64,000 nucleotides of DNA from Branchiostoma floridae. Taxonomy: Eukaryota > Chordata > Leptocardii > Amphioxiformes > Branchiostomatidae. A model generated the notes under the pieces. The model was not told the origin of the DNA, ran no database searches, and was given only the letters and a program-made list of their open reading frames with translations. The stretch is from positions 26,615,248 through 26,679,247 of the forward strand of contig NC_049979.1 in assembly GCF_000003815.2 (NCBI RefSeq), in the 5' to 3' direction. Made by a program: the position numbers and the translations under genes. Shown piece by piece: positions 48,327 through 59,130 of the stretch (the first letter of the stretch is position 1; each line of letters starts with the position of its first letter).

Positions 48327-51300
48327 GACCCCCACCCCCCCTCCCAAAAAAACTTACGCCAAGGCCCCAAGAGACGCCGGTGAAGGAGGCTAGTTTTTCT
48401 GTCAGACCGTGCGGATCAGACGACAGTTGAACTGTATCATCCCATAATGCGTTAAGTGGAGAGCACACACACATGCTGTGACACTGATGGCCCCCTCTGA
48501 CTGTTTACTACAACTCCGCGGATACTGTATTCTCCCTTTTCCCGTCTCTACGGAGAAATTAGCACATACTCTGTTGCAAATTAATCTGTGCCTATTATCG
48601 TATTTATCTTTACCATGGTTGCGTGTAATAATCCTAATTGCATTATTAACAAAGAAATCATAATTAGTTACTTAAATGTAACGTTTCGTAAAAGGAAACA
48701 CCTTCTCTAATATGGAGATTTGAAATTGCCAAATTGTACGGACGGAATTTCAGAAAACCTTCAAATCAAATGAAATCAAATCGTGATTTTACCAATAGAT
48801 GTTTTCTTTCAAAATTTCTTTTGAGCCATATGGACGGTGAATCTCGTGAATTGTCTAGATACCTAATGCCTCTAAAACACATCTGGATCGACCAAATAAT
48901 ACTTATTTAGAAGAAAACTGTTGGAAGATTGCAATCGGCTGACATAGAAATCTCCTTGATAAAAGGATTTCACTGACAGCCGTTTATATTTTACGGACAC
49001 CATTACGTTATGAAGCCGTGTGAATACATTTCCAGCTCACTAATTAAAGATGCACTATGTAAGATTTTGGCCCAAAAATTGAAAAGAACCTTCATATGAA
49101 TGACCTAGGTGTGTATCAACAACTTTAAGCATATTTTGATCATTATTTCCAATTTCTCAAATTTTGAAAGTCTGTTGCGTAAAAGAGTAGACCTTCCTGT
49201 TTGTAAACAATAACATGATGGCCATAGATACTGTATGTCCCCCAGGGTAGGGTAATTAGTTAGGCCCCCTTTCCACTAGACGGCGATCGCGCTGCGCTCT
49301 CACTGCGACCTAAATAGGATATGTGTAACCTTCGATTTCACACTGGGTATATCATACAGAATGAAAAAGTGTGACTGAGAGGACAACAAAACACACAAAG
49401 TGTAAAAAAATCGTTTGTTTTCTATACCATTCGTTGAGCGATCTGTCAAATTTGAGGTCGCAGAAAGAGCGCGGCGAGAGCGCCGTCCTAGTGGAAAGTG
49501 GGTATTAGGCACACCAAGACTGGCTAGTTAGCACAATAAAGATGTTCGTTGGCAACATTTATCACTTCAGAATATAGAATATAACAATAAACTTCTCTAT
49601 TTTGCAAGGTGTATCAACAAGCTGAGGTTGTATTCCCTTCAAAACTGCAAGAAATCTTACATGGTGAACCTTTAATATACACGGAAGATCTCCATCCGAT
49701 CTTTGTTTAGGTCAGTATAGTTTTGTTTCCCGCCCCTACAATTCTACAGACCAACAAAACAACACTGCACGCGTTCTTTGGGACGAACAATGCACGTTGA
49801 AACGCCGGAAAGAGCCCAGTTCAAGTTGTTCTGTGTCCGCCGAGTGTTTTTACCAAGTGTCCATTACAAGCGCTGACAAAACCGAGCTATCCTCCCGTTT
49901 GTTGACCCGAGTTGGCGGGAACACCGGCGGTGCCGACTGCTTTCACGCCACCACACGCATGCTTTGCAGCGAAGAAAGGTCATTGTGAAGCGTTTAAATA
50001 GGCAAAATATTTTGCCGAGTCTTGTTTTCCTCGGTTGTGGGGTACCTTTGTAAAGATCGCCCTCGAACCCTTTATGAAATACTCGCAGTTGCGCTGAACC
50101 CGATACAAAAAACTATGATCGGTTTCGTATAAATATTCTTCAAAATTTGCTCTTATTCTCTCGTAAAGGGTATGACAATGTATAATTTTTTGTGAACTAC
50201 GATTTGAAGAGATGTTTTGCCGTTGCTAGTGCATTTTTGTGGCTTTGGGTGCGCATTCTGTCTGAGGCCCTCAGTTTTCCGCTGACCCGTGTACAACAGA
50301 GTATGGGAACAAAAAAAGGAAAAGAAAAGAAGAAGAAGAAGAAATCTTTACGTACAACTAGCCTACTTGAAAACCTCTAATATATAAGCTACCCAGAAAC
50401 TAGGGAATCAAAATCACGTACTTTTTTCTATATTCTTCACAGCACATTTGAGTCGAAATCTCAGCTCTGCACGCTTTCTAAATTTCGGATTCAAATAGGA
50501 AATGCGTTGAGCGGGACTCGAACTCTGGCTTCCCTGCGTCTGTTCCAACTACTTAGAATTGCCCCAATCGAGGAGCGAGCTAAGGAAGTCTCAATTGCCC
50601 GAGGAAAGAAGTTCTTACCGCTTAGAAAGGCTGGTACTAGAGAGTCCACTAAGGTTTTGGAGGGCCGCCCTCTTGATTCTTCCTCGCGGTTGCTTCTTGC
50701 CGACAGCTTGCTGCTCGTGTGACAAGCACGCGGCTTTTGACTCTGACAATACCCTTATATACCATCACCAGGGCAGCCGCTGCGTTTTGTTTGTTCAAGT
50801 CAAAATGAGAGTTTATGAAATTAAAAGGCCCATTTCCGCAATCTGCTAGACTTGGTGTCGGCGGTCTTGGTGAGCCAGTCAGCCAACATGAGCTAAAATA
50901 ACGTGTAAATAGATACGATGACAAGGCTACGCGAAACAGGTGTGCGAATACGATTTCTAAAAAAATGACTGCTTTCAGTGAAACCAAGACAATGCTATCC
51001 CTTATATCTTAACGCTAGAACCTCGCTGACACAACACAATGTAGTCATTCACAAATTTTTGTATAAGAGGGTTATTTTTTTGTGTTTTTAAAGGTTAACA
51101 AAGACGGTTTCCGCGACAGAAGGTTTTGTTAACATAGCGCCTCTGACGTGGTTCATTTGATCCGGGAGAGAAAAAAAAAGTCGCTGACTTCCCGACTTCG
51201 TGTCGCGCTCGCCGGCCGATCAACCTGCCGAACAAATTGACTTTGCTTTTAACGTCTTTCAAATAAAACATTAACAAGGCCAATATATCTGTTTACCTTT

Positions 51301-52039
51301 TACATTATCCATATGCTTTCCTCTTATTTCCTAAGGCGACGACTTTTAGCGTTTCTATTGTTATCAGTTCCTCCCTTTTCCAGCATATCGTAAACCAAAA
51401 TTCATAAATTTACCCAACAGAGTTATATATGTGGCATATATATTTATTTTAGTTTGTTAGATTTTATGACTGGCTATTTTTTTACGAAGGCATGTAAACT
51501 ATGCAACAGATGTTCAGGGGCCTCACAGCGATTAAACAAACTCTGGCCGCCTGAATGTTTGCTTTCGCCCCGACCTAACCTATCTCACCTGCGGGTATGA
51601 ACCAGGTAGTGTACATCGAAGCAAACGTTTTAATACGGTCAAATTTTATCCCCTAGTTGTTTCGTTATTCGTCTGTCAGCGTGAAAAATTGTCAGATATA
51701 CATCTACATCTACATATCGTGTATACTGTGTATGTGTATGTGTACCACCCTCCCGAAACGACGTCACGAAAATCAAATACCAAACCGTATACACAACGTC
51801 CAAGATACGCCATGTATATACGATCGTACCGTATCGCAGATACGCAGAAGCTGGCATATGGTGAGCGGAGCTTATTATCAGGAATATATTTGTCAAAAAT
51901 CCCCGCCATAGCGAGCACACATGTGCCTCACAAAATGATGTCTACCTGTGAGACTAATGATAATAACGGCTTTCTGAGCAAAGATACATTTGAGCAGTTA
52001 ACGGTACTTAATATATTTTTTTACAAAAGTACTGATCCC
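48327..52039. other. Long non-coding stretch
   Basis: No recognised gene. A minus-strand tRNA-like fragment near 50515-50580 has a box-B-like GAGTTCGAGTCCCGC but no full cloverleaf was made out. Several ORFs of 60-121 aa overlap in different frames. Confidence 0.4.
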
Positions 52040-52650
52040 TTGTGTACTGTTTAGAGCTAGAGTATTTGTTTTACAGAAAATACAGATCTTCTTTGCACTT
52101 TATAGAGCTACGGGATTTCTTTTTACAGAAAACACAGATCTTTGTTTAGAGGTAGAGTTTTATACAGAAAATACACATCTCCTGTGCACCGTTTAGAGCT
52201 AGAGTTTGTTTACGGAAAACACCGATCTTTTGTGTACTGTTTAAAGGTTGAGTTTTATACAGAAAATACCCATCTCCTCTGCACTGTTTAGAGCTTGAGT
52301 TTGTTTACGGAAAACACAGATCTTTTGTGTAATGTTTAGAGGTAGAGTTTTATACAGAAAATACAGATCTCCTGTGCACTGTTTAGAGCTAGAGTTTTTT
52401 TTTTAACACAGTTCTTCTGTGTACTGTTTAGAGCTAAAGTTTTTTAAAAGGAAAACACAGATCTCCTGTGCATTGTCTGTTGCTTAAGTTTAATTTTTCA
52501 GAAAGCACAGATCTTTTGTGCGCTGTTTTCGGCTAGACTTTTTTTGTAGAAAACATAGATCTCCTGTGCACTGATTTTGGTTTTACAGAAGACACAGATC
52601 TTTATTTTGTGCACTATCTAGAGCTAGTTTTTCAATAGAAATCAGAGTTT
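52040..52650. repeat. Tandem array, about 13 units of roughly 48 bp
   Basis: Units carry TTTAGAGCTAGAGTTT, then a TACAGAAAACACAGATCT-like block and TTTTGTGCACTG. Anchor words recur near 52049, 52103, 52147, 52193, 52242, 52288, 52337, 52381 and 52429, with degenerate units to 52620. Unit length varies (44-54 bp) through T-run changes. No ORF spans it. Confidence 0.85.
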
Positions 52651-53764
52651 AGACCTAGAAACAAGTCCATATAATTACATAGTTTTCGCATTCTCCTACA
52701 CAGAAGGGACCAAGGTCGTCTCAAAACTCCTCTTTTGGGGACCACGTTGGTCTCCTTTGCGTAGGAGAATGAATTTTGGTGTCTCAGCGCTCACTACACA
52801 GGCAAAGTGAGGTTACGGAATTTTAGAAGTCAAAGTACCCCGCACTTGTAAATGACTCGACACGAATGCACAGTGACTCTCCACTCTAGCCCAGTGCAGG
52901 TGTGTTCACCCTTATACCCTGTTCTCTTACTGCGAAGGTTAAACAACTACCTGTCTTTCGTCACCTATTCTCACGCAGGTGTAAGTAAAGAAGGTGAGAG
53001 AGGACTCCAGGTGTTGTCGACATTCCTGGGGTAGAAATTAGAGAGTCGCCGTGGTAAAGTGCGGATCATGTAACACACAAGTACGTGTGACCTTCTCGTG
53101 CGATCAAGATTTTCTAACAGAGGTAGATTTCAGACGTTCTTGTAACTATAATACAAACATCAGCATAAAAAAACTCAGATAAATAACAAAAAGGACCGCA
53201 TGCTCACTAGCTGAGTGTCGCCAATCCAATTTGACCTTGAGCGCTGACCTTCACCACTGCTGGATTGCTTCACTTACCCCCCCTCCTCCTCCTATTATTT
53301 ACTGCAGCCTTGCTAATTGTTTAGGTTTGTGTCCGTCTCTAAGTGGTTGGCATTCCAAACAATATATCAAGCGTTACGCTTCACTGACACCTGTCCATCA
53401 AATTTCCGTAAGCTTGGCAAAATGGTAGTTGTTTTGGAATTTGCATATCAATGTGACCAAGATGGCTGCTTTTTGCCTTCTCTCCTAAAATCTGTTCCAA
53501 AATCGTCTGGAAATCTCCTTCAAAACCCACCATCAGCTTTTGTGGTGATTCAGGTACAAAGATAAGTATCTAAATTGTGTTTCGCTGTAACTATTTCTAT
53601 CATTTCGACCTCTCTTTCCGATATTTTCAGTTTTCTGACGAGAAGGCAAACACTCCATCTTTGAACATTATCTTGAGGTTTATCTTTTGTATTGTGTAAT
53701 TGCTTACGCCGATGGTGATTTGCTCTAATGTCACTGTAACGTAGCGACTGATTTTACCTACATC
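52651..53764. other. Spacer before the retrotransposon, may include its 5'UTR
   Basis: No gene recognised and no ORF1-like product. The 5' boundary of the following element could not be placed; part of this segment probably belongs to it. Confidence 0.4.
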
Positions 53765-56700
53765 ATGTTAGTAATCCAGGGACTTTCCATCGTCATTAGG
53801 GGCACTGTCGTACTCGGCATCCCCAGGGCATTGTTTATGTTAGTGTTAGCCCTAGCGGTGCTCCCGCGCCCTGCTAATGTACCTAGATGGGAAAGGACTT
53901 ATAGTAAAGTAAGTGCCGAAACGGGAAGCTGGATAACCCAAAGCACGAGTATCGTGAAAATCAACCCTGGTCTGTTTGGACTCACACGACTGGCTCCATC
54001 AACGTGCGGAAATGATAGACTTAGACGAACTTTGAACCTGCTTTCCTGCCTGGCCATACTCCTGTCTGGTGACGTGTCTCCCAACCCAGGACCCAGGGCC
54101 TCCAGATTCCCTTGTGGACTTTGCTTACAACGGGTAGGAAAAGGGATTTGTTGTGATTCATGTGATACGCGGTTTCACACAAACTGTGCCGAAACATTAG
54201 ATGGTAATAACTTGACTGACAGTTGGCTGTGTCACAAATGCTCTTTTATCGGTAACTCGTCATTGGCCGACAATAACTCACTTTCTGCCGATCACGAGGA
54301 CTTACCATTTGCTATGACAGATGCACCAGTAAAGTCAAACCACAAAGGTCTCCTGTTTGCACACCAGAATGTCAGAAGTTTAGTTAAGAAGAAACCGCAA
54401 GTTGAAGCTTTTCTGGACTGTAGTAAAACTGACATACTTGCTGTCTCTGAGACCTTGTTGGATGATACTATTACTGATGCTTTTGTTTCAATAGATTCTT
54501 ACAATGTGCTTAGAAAAGATCGTGGATCCCGGCATGGAGGCGGTGTCGCTCTTTATATCTCAGACAAAATCCCATTCAAAGCCCGTCCAGACTTGGATGG
54601 CCCAGGCCTTGAGGCCGTTTGGGCTGAACTCATGCCACCATCTCGTAAGCGAATCTTAATCTGCAGCATGTACCGTCCTCCATCCGATGATCATGACTTT
54701 TTTGAGAAGTTTGATGAATGCTTGAACAAACTTAGTGATGAGGACAAGGAAGTTATGATAATGGGGGATCTAAATTGTGACTGGTTATCCACTGTGGACA
54801 CAGGTCCAATAGGTAAGTTAAGGTTTTCCTGTATGCTGTACCAATTGGACAATATCATATCCACACCTACCAGAGTCACCGACACTTCCAGCACTTCAAT
54901 AGATGTCATTTTAACGAATGATAAAGAACACCTACACAACCAAGGGACATATGAAGGGGGTTTCAGCGATCATGCCATGATTTTTACTTACCATAGAAGT
55001 AAGAGTCCCAGATCGCAACCCACATTTATGAGTAGAAGGACATATAAATCTTTTAATAATGAGAAATTCAGACACGACTTGGCACAGGTACCATGGCATG
55101 CCATTGATGACCTCCCAACTATTGACGAACAACTAGAAGCATGGGAGGAGTTAGTCACTAATGTTGCCAATATCCATGCTCCCATTAAGAAAATGAAAAT
55201 TAGAGGTGCACCTGCACCCTGGCTTACCAAGGACCTGCGCCATCTCATCAACCTCAGAGACCACATGTTCCGACAAGCAAAACGTTCCGGTAGTGCCCAC
55301 GACTTTGTTAACTACAAGGCAATGAAAAATAGAGTAAACTACCTCTGCCGGAAAGCTAAAAAAGACTATGCTACACAGTCAATAATTGAAGGTTCCGAGG
55401 ACGGTCAGACGGGGCTTTGGAAAGCCATTCGTAAACTTCTACCGGGGAAGACACCTAACACCGTCACTTGTTTGGAGCATGAGGGACAGAGTATTTCTGA
55501 CAACCAAGGAATGGCGGAAACATTTAATGTTTTCTTCCACAAAGTAATAGAGGACCTGTACAGGTCACTCTTAGGGGTTGCCTCACCTTTCTCTCCTATT
55601 CAATTCGTCACCAAAGCAACCAGCACGTTCACATTTACACCAATAACAGTTGAATTTGTTACAGAACAACTTTCAAATGTCAAGGTAAAGAAGGCTACAG
55701 GCCTGGACAACATTGACAATAATTTGCTCAAGGTCGGTGCGCAAATACTCGCACCCTCCCTCACCAAGCTTTTCAATAAATCTCTAAGCACGGGGGAATT
55801 TCCGAAGAAATGGAAAGAAGCTAAGATAATGCCCATCCACAAGAAAGGGGATAAGACCAACCCTAGTAACTACCGTCCTGTGTCTATTCTACCTGGCATA
55901 TCTAAGATATTAGAAAGAGCAGTACATAATCAATTATATGACTACCTGAACAAAAACAAACTTCTAACTCAATCCCAATCTGGTTTCAGAAAGTCCCACT
56001 CATGTGAGACCGCCCTACACTCAGTAGTGGAAGATTGGATTGACTCGATTGACAAAAAGCAGCAAACTGGTGTTATTTTTTGTGACTTGTCGAGGGCCTT
56101 CGACACGCTTGATCATGCCATTATGTTGCTTAAACTCAAAGCTTATGGTGTAAATGAATTGTCTTGCAAATGGTTCAGGTCTTACCTGACCGGCAGGTCT
56201 CACTGTACTTGCCTCAATTCAGCACTGTCCGAAATATCGCACGTGACTTGCGGCGTACCACAAGGATCCATCCTTGGGCCGCTCCTGTTTATTTTGTACA
56301 TCAATGATCTTCCCAACTGTATTCAGTCATGCAGGGTAGCAATGTACGCTGATGACACTATCATATACTTTGCACACCGTAGCCTGGAGACAATAAAGCA
56401 GGCAATTCAATGTGACTCTACTCTACTTGTGCAGTGGTTCACTGCCAATAAACTCTCCCTAAATCCAACAAAATGCAAAGCTATGCTTGTCGGAACACAG
56501 AGGTCACAAGCCGCATACAGTAATTTGCATCTCACATTAGCAGGGTCTAACCTTGATCAGGTACACACATTTAAGTACTTAGGTGTAGTACTTGACAGTG
56601 CTCTACAGTGGAATGATCACATCAGTCATGTCACAAAGAAACTCTCCCAAGTTATCGGTATCATGAAGTGTCTCAAGCCTTTCATCAACAAACAGGCCTT

Positions 56701-57178
56701 ACTGACAATGTATTCATCACTTTTCCTTCCACACTTACAGTACTGTAGTACTGTCTGGGACCAAGGTAGCAAGGTTTACATGGACAAACTACAGAAACTC
56801 CAAAACAGGGCAGGTAGGGTTATCCTGGGCTGCGACTTGTACACACCCAGTGAAACCATTATGCATACACTTGGATGGACCCCCGTGGTGGACATCCTTA
56901 AGAGGAATAAAGCGGTACTTGTTTTCAAGGCATTGAACGGAATGTCCCCTCCCCACATTTCAGGCCTATTCACAGAGCTAAGGGGGGTTCATTCCCACAA
57001 CACACGACTCAGAGCACAGGGTGGACTACAACTACCCAAAGCTCATCTTCAGTACAAAAAGAAATCCCTTTCATGTAGTGGTGCGGTATTATGGAACTCA
57101 CTTCCAGCTAGAGTGAAAGCAGCAGCCTCTGTTGAGTCTTTTAAACACATGTATAAAAAGGAATGCCTTACCACTTAA
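53765..57178 (+). CDS. Non-LTR retrotransposon polyprotein: 2A-like, PHD, endonuclease, RT
   Basis: The 1137-aa product copies the element by target-primed reverse transcription. Domains in order: hydrophobic N-terminus (1-35); Leu-rich stretch ending in the 2A-like GDVSPNPGP (102-110); C4HC3 PHD finger (C117, C120, C130, C133, H138, C141, C156, C159); APE-type endonuclease (about 196-406) with N202, E229, Tyr-Arg in MYRPP (302-306), D335/N337 in GDLNCD and SDH (401-403); reverse transcriptase (about 680-940) with FCDLSRAFD (772-780), GVPQGSILGPLLF (830-842) and YADD (861-864); and a C-terminal region. No RNase H seen. This order fits the CR1/L2/Crack group of the Jockey superfamily. The start is the first Met of the open frame and is not certain. 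All catalytic motifs are present. Confidence 0.93.
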   Translation: MLVIQGLSIVIRGTVVLGIPRALFMLVLALAVLPRPANVPRWERTYSKVSAETGSWITQSTSIVKINPGLFGLTRLAPSTCGNDRLRRTLNLLSCLAILLSGDVSPNPGPRASRFPCGLCLQRVGKGICCDSCDTRFHTNCAETLDGNNLTDSWLCHKCSFIGNSSLADNNSLSADHEDLPFAMTDAPVKSNHKGLLFAHQNVRSLVKKKPQVEAFLDCSKTDILAVSETLLDDTITDAFVSIDSYNVLRKDRGSRHGGGVALYISDKIPFKARPDLDGPGLEAVWAELMPPSRKRILICSMYRPPSDDHDFFEKFDECLNKLSDEDKEVMIMGDLNCDWLSTVDTGPIGKLRFSCMLYQLDNIISTPTRVTDTSSTSIDVILTNDKEHLHNQGTYEGGFSDHAMIFTYHRSKSPRSQPTFMSRRTYKSFNNEKFRHDLAQVPWHAIDDLPTIDEQLEAWEELVTNVANIHAPIKKMKIRGAPAPWLTKDLRHLINLRDHMFRQAKRSGSAHDFVNYKAMKNRVNYLCRKAKKDYATQSIIEGSEDGQTGLWKAIRKLLPGKTPNTVTCLEHEGQSISDNQGMAETFNVFFHKVIEDLYRSLLGVASPFSPIQFVTKATSTFTFTPITVEFVTEQLSNVKVKKATGLDNIDNNLLKVGAQILAPSLTKLFNKSLSTGEFPKKWKEAKIMPIHKKGDKTNPSNYRPVSILPGISKILERAVHNQLYDYLNKNKLLTQSQSGFRKSHSCETALHSVVEDWIDSIDKKQQTGVIFCDLSRAFDTLDHAIMLLKLKAYGVNELSCKWFRSYLTGRSHCTCLNSALSEISHVTCGVPQGSILGPLLFILYINDLPNCIQSCRVAMYADDTIIYFAHRSLETIKQAIQCDSTLLVQWFTANKLSLNPTKCKAMLVGTQRSQAAYSNLHLTLAGSNLDQVHTFKYLGVVLDSALQWNDHISHVTKKLSQVIGIMKCLKPFINKQALLTMYSSLFLPHLQYCSTVWDQGSKVYMDKLQKLQNRAGRVILGCDLYTPSETIMHTLGWTPVVDILKRNKAVLVFKALNGMSPPHISGLFTELRGVHSHNTRLRAQGGLQLPKAHLQYKKKSLSCSGAVLWNSLPARVKAAASVESFKHMYKKECLTT
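54032..54094 (+). other. 2A-like ribosome-skipping peptide in retrotransposon ORF
   Basis: Residues 90-110 are Leu-rich and end in GDVSPNPGP. The NPGP terminus with upstream D-V fits the 2A pattern (D-[VI]-E-x-N-P-G-P), where the ribosome fails to join Gly and Pro. Here Ser replaces Glu, so activity may be reduced. If active, skipping at G109/P110 would release a 109-aa leader from a protein beginning just before the PHD finger. Confidence 0.7.
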
Positions 57179-57432
57179 CAGTTTATTTTGTTTTGTTTAT
57201 AAATCATTGATATGCAAATTCCATTCTACCTTATTTACTTTACTTATCATCATGAGTTTGCTTGTATTGGCTGTATGTATTTTCTTTGGTTTGTTGTATT
57301 ATACTTTATGTTTGATGTATTTAAGTGTTTTGAACCTTTGTTTTATGATGTAACGCAGGGCACATTGAAAACCGCCGTAGTGGCGATATGTCGTCCCTGG
57401 CTAAATAAATAAATGAAATGAAATGAAATGAA

Positions 57433-58206
57433 GTTGTTGTTTTTTCTATCAGTGCCTGTGTTTTCAGGCGTAGAAGTCAATAAAAACGGGACAATGTTCC
57501 ACTATTGTAGGTTTTGTCGGTTTGTGGCTTTCTGTTCGTCCGTGAAAATAAGAAAGTTGAAGTATATCATTGTGGCGTCTCTAAACAATGCGGTTCTTTC
57601 GTATCAATTAGATTAACAATTGCAAATAAAATGCGTCCCATGATCCACTATTTTAGAGGAACTGTATTTAACGTTACAGATTATTTCGCAAGCTGTTAAT
57701 CTTTTTCATATCACCTTCTTCCTATCTCTATGGGATGAGCGCTAATTCTACATCTCATGCGTAAACTGTACAGCTAAACAAGTTTTATCAACCTCAGCTT
57801 GCAAGTTTCAATACTTGGATTCTAAAGGGACATCTGGATATACACTGAGATAATATCATCAAAGAATTTTTGATTCTACAATCATCATATGTAACACTGT
57901 GGTCATATTTGATAATATTGCAATACTGAAAGAATTGAAAATTTATAATAGAAAGCCCGATAAAAACGACTTAAAAACGTAAAAAAAATAAAAACAACCG
58001 GGGCCTAACCTCTGCTTGGAGAGTAATATCAAATATCGCCACAATCCAACCAGAGGTTCTAAAATATGCTGACCGCAAATATCCGGAGACACAAACACAC
58101 AGACAGACACACATACAGATACACAGGCACACCAAAAACAATGCCTCCGTTTACCATGGAGTTAAAAACTAATAAAAACTGGAGACCCCGAAGTCGTAGT
58201 GCTAAT
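57433..58206. other. Non-coding stretch with a solo transposon end
   Basis: AT-rich, no recognised gene. CCTAACCTCTGCTTGGAGAG at 58005-58024 is a lone end of the CTCCAAGCAG family, matching the left end at 4787 in reverse. A run of ACACA/GACAG repeats follows at 58090-58130. Confidence 0.5.
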
Positions 58207-58337
58207 CTCCAAGCAGATCCACGGTGGCGTAATATAGTATCAAACCCACCGTAGGTGCCCGTTTGACTCCCTTTGGCCGGCTATACTTCTTGGTCAGCTT
58301 TGATACTATCTTATGGCACCGTAGGATCTGCTTGGAG
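58207..58337. mobile_element. Hairpin MITE with CTCCAAGCAG ends, complete copy 2
   Basis: CTCCAAGCAG (58207) and CTGCTTGGAG (58328) bound a foldback. The right arm CAGCTTTGATACTATCTTAT pairs with the left. The loop TTTGACTCCCTTTGGCCGGC is identical to that at about 26070. No ORF. Confidence 0.8.
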
Positions 58338-59012
58338 ATTATCGTAGTACCACCCTTCTACACACACCACGCTTTAAATTGATACAATCATGTTGCAAAT
58401 TCCTTTTGGTGTTGGGACAAACCTATAATTCTCATATTCAGACACGAGATTTGTTCAAACACGACCTCGTACAAAATTGACGACTTGAACATCAAAGTAC
58501 ATATTAAATTTAATGCAGACCCTCAACAATATTCAAGGGTTTAGTTACCATCAAACAGTGAATAGTTTTGTCGCTAGTGTAGGGACTATGTTTTATTTCC
58601 TTATAACGCCCTTCGTCAAGTGTGTTGCAGAAGATTTTTGTGATGGAAGAAGGTACAATGAATAGGTACAATAAATACATGCAACTGCTCTATGTTGTAA
58701 TTTGGTCAACTTTTAAAATTGGGTAGAAAAAACTCATAGAGGTAAAACTACAAAAAGTAAATACTAAATATTTTTACATATTTTTGGGACTAACACGCTC
58801 TTACTTTTTCCAACCTTCCTCATACATTGAATTCATCTGTGCGAAAACGTTACTACTACTGAAAAAAGAGAATTTGTTTTAAGTAGAGTTCTAGTTTCTA
58901 AGGGCTATTTTGTAGGATTTCTAGAGACATTGCAAAGAACAGATCTCTTGTTTTGCGAATCAATTAAAAAATGTTTTTGTAGATTGTGAAGTTGAAAATT
59001 TGAGCTGGCAAG
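58338..59012. other. AT-rich non-coding stretch
   Basis: Nothing recognised. Confidence 0.45.
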
Positions 59013-59019
59013 AAAAAAA
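59013..59019 (-). terminator. Pol III T-run after tRNA-His copy A
   Basis: Seven T on the minus strand, 37 nt after the tRNA end. It ends the conserved trailer. Confidence 0.7.
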
Positions 59020-59056
59020 GGACCACACTGCCGTGACAATAACGCCTCACCGCTAT

Positions 59057-59130
59057 TGCCGTGACCAGGATTCGAACCTGGGTTATTGCGGCCACAACGC
59101 AATATGTCCTAACCACTAGACGATCACGGC
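59057..59130 (-). tRNA. tRNA-His (GTG) copy A, 2-nt insertion, possibly a pseudogene
   Basis: 74 nt. Acceptor GCCGTGA/TCACGGC, anticodon loop TTGTGGC with GTG, T arm CCAGGTTCGAATCCTGG and A73 match copies B and C. Two extra bases (AT) lie between the D stem and anticodon stem (GGACATATTGCG against GGACATTGCG), which disturbs position 26 and the core. The 5' flank and 37-nt trailer are also conserved. Confidence 0.8.

Larger units (their letters stand above)
53765..57432 (+). mobile_element. CR1/L2-like non-LTR retrotransposon, apparently intact ORF
   Basis: One uninterrupted ORF (endonuclease plus reverse transcriptase) is followed by about 220 nt of 3'UTR. Near the end, CAGGG (57356) pairs with CCCTG (57395) around an inner CCGCC/GGCG pair, a small 3' hairpin of the kind used for template recognition in related elements. 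The element ends in TAAATAAATAAATGAAATG and further GAAAT repeats to about 57432. The intact frame and clean tail suggest recent insertion. No ORF1 was seen upstream. No target duplication could be placed because the 5' end is unclear. Confidence 0.88.

Noticed and set aside
50515-50580. Minus-strand tRNA-like segment
   Set aside because: T-arm-like word present but no complete cloverleaf; at most an old tRNA-derived fragment.
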